A DNA stretch of 64,000 nucleotides from assembly GCA_963834725.1 (NCBI GenBank), contig CAWICN010000001.1, forward strand, positions 2,480,001 to 2,544,000, read 5' to 3'. This DNA is from PALSA-693 sp963834725 (GTDB taxonomy: Bacteria; Actinomycetota; Acidimicrobiia; Acidimicrobiales; Palsa-688). The position numbers were made by a program, and so were the translations under genes. The notes under the pieces were generated by a model that was not told the DNA's origin, ran no database searches, and was given only the letters and a program-made list of their open reading frames with translations. Of the stretch, positions 59,541 through 64,000 are shown piece after piece (positions within the stretch are counted from its first letter, which is position 1; each line of letters opens with the position of its first letter).

Positions 59541-60305
59541 TCATGACGAACCCTGTGCCAGGAGGCCGGCGGCAAGGAACTCCACGACCACCTGTTGGAC
59601 GAGTTCGTCGTCATAGAGGCGGGCGTCGCGCTCCTCATGACGTTTCCAGGCGAACCAGGCGATGGTCTCTGTGACCAGGCGCGCCGCGATGGCAGACTCG
59701 GGCCAGGCTCGCAGGTAGCCGGCGTCAGCCCGCTTCTTGACGTAGCGGGTCATCCGTTCGAAGTGCGCGGCCCGGGCCCGGCCGAAATACAAGGCTTCGA
59801 GCTCTGGTAGCTCGACGGCACAGCGTTCGATGACGGCCAGTACCGGCCATAAACCGGCCACGATTGCATATCGCTCCTTGATGATGTCGCGCACCTCGAT
59901 CTCTACGTCAGCGAGGTGGTCCACTTGCAGGGCGGCACGCATGCACGACTCCGGGACGGCGCGCCGGTGCCGCTCGATCAGTGCCCCGGTCTCGCCGTCC
60001 GCCGGCCTGGCCAATGGCAACGACGGTATCGACTCGTCGAGGTACCCGAATCCCAACAGGAAGACGAGGTGGAAGAGAGCCTCTTTGCTCTCGACGTAAG
60101 TGAAGATCGATCCCGCCGACATTCCGGCCCGGGCGGCCACATCGGCCGTACGGGTGCCCCGGTAACCCAGGCGGCCGAAGACCTCGGTGGCGGCGGTGGC
60201 GACTGCGAGGAGTCGTTCACCAGGGGGTAGTCGGCGTCGCATCACCTGCTCCGCGAGTAGCTGGCGCGGTCTGGTCCGGCTGGTTCGTCCATTTGGCTGG
60301 TTCAT
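59541..60305 (-). CDS. TetR-family transcriptional regulator
   Basis: 254 residues. DNA-binding domain about residues 30-80: LLAVATAATEVFGRLGYRGT, TADVAARAGMSAGSIFTYVE, SKEALFHLVF. C-terminal ligand domain is helical. A palindrome ACTGAGTCAGT 40 bp upstream may be its own operator. Upstream on the same strand are the oxygenase and glycosyltransferase genes, so it may respond to their product or substrate (inference). Confidence 0.88.
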   Translation of the reverse strand: MNQPNGRTSRTRPRQLLAEQVMRRRLPPGERLLAVATAATEVFGRLGYRGTRTADVAARAGMSAGSIFTYVESKEALFHLVFLLGFGYLDESIPSLPLARPADGETGALIERHRRAVPESCMRAALQVDHLADVEIEVRDIIKERYAIVAGLWPVLAVIERCAVELPELEALYFGRARAAHFERMTRYVKKRADAGYLRAWPESAIAARLVTETIAWFAWKRHEERDARLYDDELVQQVVVEFLAAGLLAQGSS

Positions 60306-60344
60306 CCATATGGCGGATAACCGGTACCCTCGGACTGTAAGCTA

Positions 60345-60355
60345 ACTGAGTCAGT
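60345..60355. promoter_or_regulatory. Palindrome upstream of the TetR gene, possible TetR operator
   Basis: ACTGAGTCAGT, perfect 5-bp arms around one base, followed by more TCAG units. Forty bp upstream of the regulator start; its last base overlaps the stop of the oxygenase gene. Confidence 0.4.
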
Positions 60356-61053
60356 CAGTCAATAGCCTTCTTTTCGGCGGCGTCGTCGTACAGATAGTGG
60401 TCGAGGGCAGGTCGCCGGTGGGTCCGGCCGGGACGGTCGTAGGCGATAACGAGGTTGATTCGATCCTGGTCGCCGGCAACCGGCCTGACGCTGTGGAGGG
60501 TCCGGTCGCCGCACAGAACCGCAAGTGTGCCCGGAGCAGGCGAGACGGTGTGCATTCTGGCGAGGAGGCCGCGGGCGAGGCGGGTCATCAGGACCCGGTC
60601 GAGGCTCTCCTGGAGATAGCTGTTGGCGGGGGCGGCGAGCCGGTAGTTGGGATAGAGGTCCGTCTCGCCGCCCGCGACGCGATTGAGATAGAGCAGAGCG
60701 GTAACGCGGTTGCGGTCGTAATGCCAGCGGTAGGTGCCTCCGGGCGGGGTGATGTTGATGTTGCATGCGGCGCGGATGTCGTCGATAAGGGCGAGTGGAG
60801 GACCGAACGCTTGCTCGACCTGCTTATGGATGCGGGCCAGAAGGCCGGCGGCATCAGGAATGGCCTGCGGGAAGTGATCTCCGTCGATGACCTGGTAGCG
60901 GAGCGGGCGGCCGGTTTGGGGGCGATGCACGACCGGGATTGTGTGGTGTTGCCGGTAATGGTCGATGGTCGCGATGAGGGCGGCGCATTCTCCTGGATCC
61001 ACGAATTCGGACTGGACAACGAGCCCCGAAGTCGAGAAGCGCTCAGGTGCCAT
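60355..61053 (-). CDS. 2-oxoglutarate/Fe(II)-dependent oxygenase (prolyl 4-hydroxylase-like)
   Basis: 232 residues from ATG 61053; start overlaps the glycosyltransferase stop by 11 nt. Double-stranded beta-helix ligands: H-x-D in YRWHYDRNRVTALLYLN and distal His plus 2-oxoglutarate-binding Arg in LHSVRPVAGDQDRINLVIAY. N-terminal helices (ALIATIDHYRQHHTIPV). Members hydroxylate free or bound amino acids or peptides. The pairing with a glycosyltransferase suggests hydroxylation followed by sugar transfer (inference). Confidence 0.85.
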   Translation of the reverse strand: MAPERFSTSGLVVQSEFVDPGECAALIATIDHYRQHHTIPVVHRPQTGRPLRYQVIDGDHFPQAIPDAAGLLARIHKQVEQAFGPPLALIDDIRAACNINITPPGGTYRWHYDRNRVTALLYLNRVAGGETDLYPNYRLAAPANSYLQESLDRVLMTRLARGLLARMHTVSPAPGTLAVLCGDRTLHSVRPVAGDQDRINLVIAYDRPGRTHRRPALDHYLYDDAAEKKAID

Positions 61054-62155
61054 GGCTGGCGCCAGTCGGCCCTGCTGCACCGCGGCGCGTGAGCGCCGTC
61101 CGGCCGGCGCCGGTAGCAAGGACGTCGGTGAGGGCCTTGCCGACCTGCTGGTCGAAGCACGCCCAGTTGTGGCGGCGGCGGGCCGCGTCGACCAGGGCGG
61201 CCCGACGGGTCAGGTAAGCCTCCGGAGTCCAGGCGAGGGCGCTCTCGATGGCAGCCCGATGCTGATCGGGGCGCATGGGTTCGATAAGGAGGCAGTGCCG
61301 CAGGACCTCGTCGTCGATGCCGGAAGCAGGGGTCGTGATGGGGAGGCAGCCGGCAAAGACCGCCTCCAGCAGGGTGCCCATCTGCCCCTCGACCCACGTG
61401 GGGATGTAGGCGTAGCGGCAGGCCGCGAGCAGGGCGCGGTAGCGATCGGAGCGGGAATCGACCCAACCATGGACGGTGACACTGCCAGGGTTGGCGTCGG
61501 CCAGCAGGGCGTCGTAGGGGGGTTCGAGGTGGCCGATCACGTGCAAGCGAGCCCGGTCAGGGGGGATGAGAGCCCAGGTCGCGATGACATCCAGGAAGCC
61601 TTTGCGAAGGCCGCAATGGGTGGCGACATACACGAAGTCTCGACCGGACCCCAGCGCGGTGTCGCTGACGCCTGGCCACAGTTCCGGCTCGAGCGCGTAG
61701 TTGAAGACGCGGACCTTGGGCTGCCAGCGAGGCGGGAAGCTGGCCAGGGTGTAGCTATTGCCGCACACGAGAACCAGGTCAGCCCGCGCCATGGTCTCCT
61801 CGTGGTCGAAAGAGGCAGGCGGCAGATCCCAGTCGCACATGGGGACCCGATTGGAGGCAGCGGCGTCAGCCAGGAGGGCGCGGGCCGCCACAGGGTCCGA
61901 GAGCACATAGACGGCGATGCGCTTGCGGAAGGTGCTGTCGCGGCACATGGCCGCAAAGGACCAGAAGTGGCCGACGAAGAGGTCGGCCACGAGGTGGCGG
62001 GGTCGATCAGCGTGGTCGTAGTAGGCGACGGGGCCGAGTCCGGACAGGAGCCGATGCAGGCCGGCGGCGATGAGCCCGGTCGAGTGGTTCCGCCCCGGCG
62101 CAGGACGGTAGGGGTCAAAGTAGTCACGCCAGTACGACAGGACCGAGCTGACCAT
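61043..62155 (-). CDS. Glycosyltransferase family 4-like protein
   Basis: 370 residues from ATG 62155. Rossmann-type N-terminal half (DLVLVCGNSYTLASFPPRWQ) and donor-binding C-terminal half (RDFVYVATHCGLRKGFLDVI, GQMGTLLEAVFAGCLPITTP with the E-x7-E type motif). A longer frame upstream has no homology. The early part (DLFVGHFWSFAAMCRDSTFR) has no obvious acceptor motif. Translationally coupled to the 2-oxoglutarate oxygenase. Confidence 0.75.
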   Translation of the reverse strand: MVSSVLSYWRDYFDPYRPAPGRNHSTGLIAAGLHRLLSGLGPVAYYDHADRPRHLVADLFVGHFWSFAAMCRDSTFRKRIAVYVLSDPVAARALLADAAASNRVPMCDWDLPPASFDHEETMARADLVLVCGNSYTLASFPPRWQPKVRVFNYALEPELWPGVSDTALGSGRDFVYVATHCGLRKGFLDVIATWALIPPDRARLHVIGHLEPPYDALLADANPGSVTVHGWVDSRSDRYRALLAACRYAYIPTWVEGQMGTLLEAVFAGCLPITTPASGIDDEVLRHCLLIEPMRPDQHRAAIESALAWTPEAYLTRRAALVDAARRRHNWACFDQQVGKALTDVLATGAGRTALTRRGAAGPTGASHGT

Positions 62156-62216
62156 CAGCTGCAACTCTCGATGACCGCACGCTAGCCGTCCCGCGGTGGC
62201 CGAGGACCGGATGAGG

Positions 62217-63194
62217 TCAGTAGGCGCCCTGGCGCTCGAAGATGGCCCGAGGGTTGTCAACCAGCATCTGGCGGAGCTGCTCGTCGGTGACCCCACGCGC
62301 CTTCAAGGCAGGGATAACGTCCCTGGTGATGTGGAGGTAGTTCCACCGGGGCGTGGCCTGGGCGATCACATCATCGTCGAGCCAATCGTTGTGGCACGCC
62401 GCGTCGTGGGAGAGGACCATCTTGCCGGCGTGACCCCGCTCGCACATGCGAGCGACAATGTCCACTCGCTCTTCGAACGGCAGAATCACGTCGATGCCGA
62501 AGCGGTCCATCCCGATGTAGGACCCACTTGCGATTATTTCCTCGAGGTACGAGGCATCGGTCGTGTCGCCGCTGTGACCGATCACCACTCGCGACAGGTC
62601 CACACCCTCTTCGGCAAAGATGCGTTGCTGCTCGAGACCTCTTCGCGTCCCGGCGTGAGTGTGGGTGGAGATGGGCACGCCGGTTTGGCGGTGCGCCTGG
62701 GCGACGGAACGCAAGACTCGCTCGACGCCGGGGGTGACACCAGGCTCGTCGGTTGCGCATTTGAGAATGGCGGCTTTGACGCCGGTGTCGGCGATGCCCC
62801 GGGTGATATCCCGGATAAACATATCCGTCATGAGCTCAGGGCCGTCGAGCAGCGTTCCCGGACCCCGGAAGTGGAAGTAGTGGGGGACGTCGTTGTAGGT
62901 GTACAGCCCGGTGGCGACCACGATATTGAGATCGATCTGCGCCGCGATGCGCTGGATACGCGGGATGTAGCGGCCCAGTCCGGTGACCGTCAGGTCGACG
63001 ATGGTGTCGATCCCAACCGCTTTCAGCTCTTTTAGCCGCTCGACCGCGTCCTTGACGCGGACCTCCTCCTCACCCCAGTCCTCGGGGTAGTTCTGCATGA
63101 TCTCGGCGCTGAGCACGAACACGTGCTCGTGCATGAGCACCTGGCCGAGTGAAGCGGTGTCGATCGGGCCGGTCGCCGTTTCCAGTTGGGCCAT
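62217..63194 (-). CDS. Phosphotriesterase-like lactonase family metalloenzyme
   Basis: 325 residues, normal length. Binuclear metal site: H22/H24 (LMHEHVFVLS), bridging K145 (AAILKCATDE), H177/H179 (STHTHAGTRRG), H206 (VVIGHSGDTTD), Asp in MVLSHDAACHNDW. A carboxylated Lys is expected. Such enzymes hydrolyse lactones, including quorum-sensing acyl-homoserine lactones, and some phosphotriesters. Ribosome-binding site gagga 8 nt before ATG 63194. 48 bp downstream of the acyl-CoA ligase gene, same strand. Confidence 0.92.
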   Translation of the reverse strand: MAQLETATGPIDTASLGQVLMHEHVFVLSAEIMQNYPEDWGEEEVRVKDAVERLKELKAVGIDTIVDLTVTGLGRYIPRIQRIAAQIDLNIVVATGLYTYNDVPHYFHFRGPGTLLDGPELMTDMFIRDITRGIADTGVKAAILKCATDEPGVTPGVERVLRSVAQAHRQTGVPISTHTHAGTRRGLEQQRIFAEEGVDLSRVVIGHSGDTTDASYLEEIIASGSYIGMDRFGIDVILPFEERVDIVARMCERGHAGKMVLSHDAACHNDWLDDDVIAQATPRWNYLHITRDVIPALKARGVTDEQLRQMLVDNPRAIFERQGAY

Positions 63195-63242
63195 GACGTC
63201 GTCCTCCTTTGCTAGCGAGCTTACGGTTGGTGCCGGGCCCGG

Positions 63243-64000
63243 TCAGCGCAGCGGTTTTGGCCACTCCGTCTCGGTCCGGAGTGTCGGCTTTAGGACCTTG
63301 CCCCCGGGGTTGCGCGGCAGCGGTTCCGGGCGGACCACCACGTACTGGGGGATCTTGAAGTCGGCCAGGCTTTGGGCCGCGAACGCCACGAGGTCGTGGG
63401 GGTCGAGGCTCTCACCCGGGCGGGTGACGACGATCGCCCCCACCTTCTCCCCCATCATGGGGTCGGGGACGCCGAGCACCGCCACTTCGAAGACGGCGGG
63501 GTGGCTGGCGAGGACATTTTCGACCTCGACGCTGTAGACGTTCTCGCCCCCGCGGTTGACCATGTCCTTTTTGCGGTCCACGATGGTGCAGAAGCCGTCT
63601 TCGTCGAGAAGAGCGACGTCACCGGTGTGCAGCCAGCCGTCGGCGAAGGTCTCGGCGGTCTGCTCCGGCTTGGCCCAGTAGCCCGCGACGACATTGGGAG
63701 CGCGGATCAGCAGCTCCCCCGCGCCCGTGGCCGGATCCACGTCGGCCAGGTCCAGTTCGACCACCGGCGCCGCAAAGCCCACCGTCTCCGGGCGCTCGAG
63801 GGCGTACTCGTGGGGGAGGAACGTGGCCACCGACGAGGTCTCGGTCAGCCCGAAGCCATTGCCCAGTCGGGCGTTGGGGAACTCCTCCATCATCCGGGCC
63901 ACCTGCTGCGGAGGGGTAGGAGCGCCGCCATAGGTCACCCACCGCACGTGACTGACATCGAAATCCTTGAAGTTGGGCTGGTTCATGGCCAGCCAGTAGA
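63243..64000 (-). CDS. AMP-dependent acyl-CoA synthetase/ligase, C-terminal part; cut by the window edge
   Basis: The frame stays open to the right edge (YWLAMNQPNFKDFDVSHVRW). Signatures: FGLTETSS (A5-like), WLHTGDVALLDEDGFCTIVD with RKKDMVNRGGENVYSVEVEN, and the catalytic Lys near the end in LPRNPGGKVLKPTLR. The order and spacing match long- or medium-chain fatty-acid and cyclohexane/aryl-acid CoA ligases. The AMP-binding N-terminus is outside the window. Confidence 0.93.
   Translation of the reverse strand, partial: YWLAMNQPNFKDFDVSHVRWVTYGGAPTPPQQVARMMEEFPNARLGNGFGLTETSSVATFLPHEYALERPETVGFAAPVVELDLADVDPATGAGELLIRAPNVVAGYWAKPEQTAETFADGWLHTGDVALLDEDGFCTIVDRKKDMVNRGGENVYSVEVENVLASHPAVFEVAVLGVPDPMMGEKVGAIVVTRPGESLDPHDLVAFAAQSLADFKIPQYVVVRPEPLPRNPGGKVLKPTLRTETEWPKPLR

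Overview
The window is about 64 kb of very GC-rich DNA with tight gene packing, frequent GTG and TTG starts and many 4-nt stop/start overlaps. Gene content points to an actinobacterium: a DevR/DevS-like two-component system, a DUF222-HNH (13E12-type) endonuclease behind a mycobacterial-type LexA box, a Holin-X/DUF3618/DUF4235 operon, an MshA-like glycosyltransferase, a geranylgeranyl-reductase-type flavoprotein and an F420-type (deazaflavin) oxidoreductase remnant. An uncultivated, Acidimicrobiia-like lineage is my inference and is not proved by anything in the sequence.

Layout. 1-6.3 kb: complex I operon nuoA-B-C-D-E-F-G on the minus strand, running off the left edge inside nuoG. 6.6-7.9 kb: divergent geranylgeranyl reductase. 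8-16.9 kb: tetrapyrrole block on the minus strand (SAM hydrolase, rex, precorrin-2 dehydrogenase, hemA, hemC, a cobA-hemD fusion, hemB, hemL), interrupted by an opposite-strand, frameshifted deazaflavin oxidoreductase. 16.9-22.7 kb: housekeeping genes (excisionase-type HTH, proC, GT4 glycosyltransferase, XRE regulator, MoaD-like protein, phosphatase, YgjP-like peptidase, DksA-type zinc finger). 23-28.8 kb: catabolic enzymes (hydrolase, SDR, double CaiB CoA-transferase, VOC protein). 28.8-38.9 kb: a probable hypoxia/redox block: DevS-like kinase, DevR-like regulator, GNAT/acyl-CoA synthetase, PPOX proteins, a cytochrome b operon and a tandem UspA protein. Three DosR-box-like palindromes lie in its promoters. 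39-43.9 kb: HNH endonuclease, acyl-CoA dehydrogenase, methyltransferase, hydrolase. 44-48.3 kb: acid-sugar kinase and class II aldolase beside a collapsed nitrate reductase locus (narG and narH remnants). 48.3-51 kb: aldehyde dehydrogenase and a membrane-stress operon. 51-64 kb: AfsR/MalT-type regulator, flavin enzymes, P-type ATPase, TetR regulator, oxygenase/glycosyltransferase pair, phosphotriesterase-like lactonase and an acyl-CoA ligase cut by the right edge.

How it fits together. Complex I feeds a quinone pool, the tetrapyrrole genes supply heme, and Rex (redox) plus the DevR-like regulator (hypoxia or NO) could tie respiration to oxygen supply. The nitrate reductase has been lost, which suggests a shift away from nitrate respiration.

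Three patterns stand out. Short, in-frame tandem repeats have expanded at the ends of otherwise ordinary housekeeping genes (nuoE, nuoC, hemC, proC, an XRE regulator, a MoaD-like gene, a DksA-like gene, a Usp gene). A 49-bp palindrome occurs twice downstream of genes. There are at least six broken genes. I saw no CRISPR array, no complete tRNA or rRNA, and no intact transposase.
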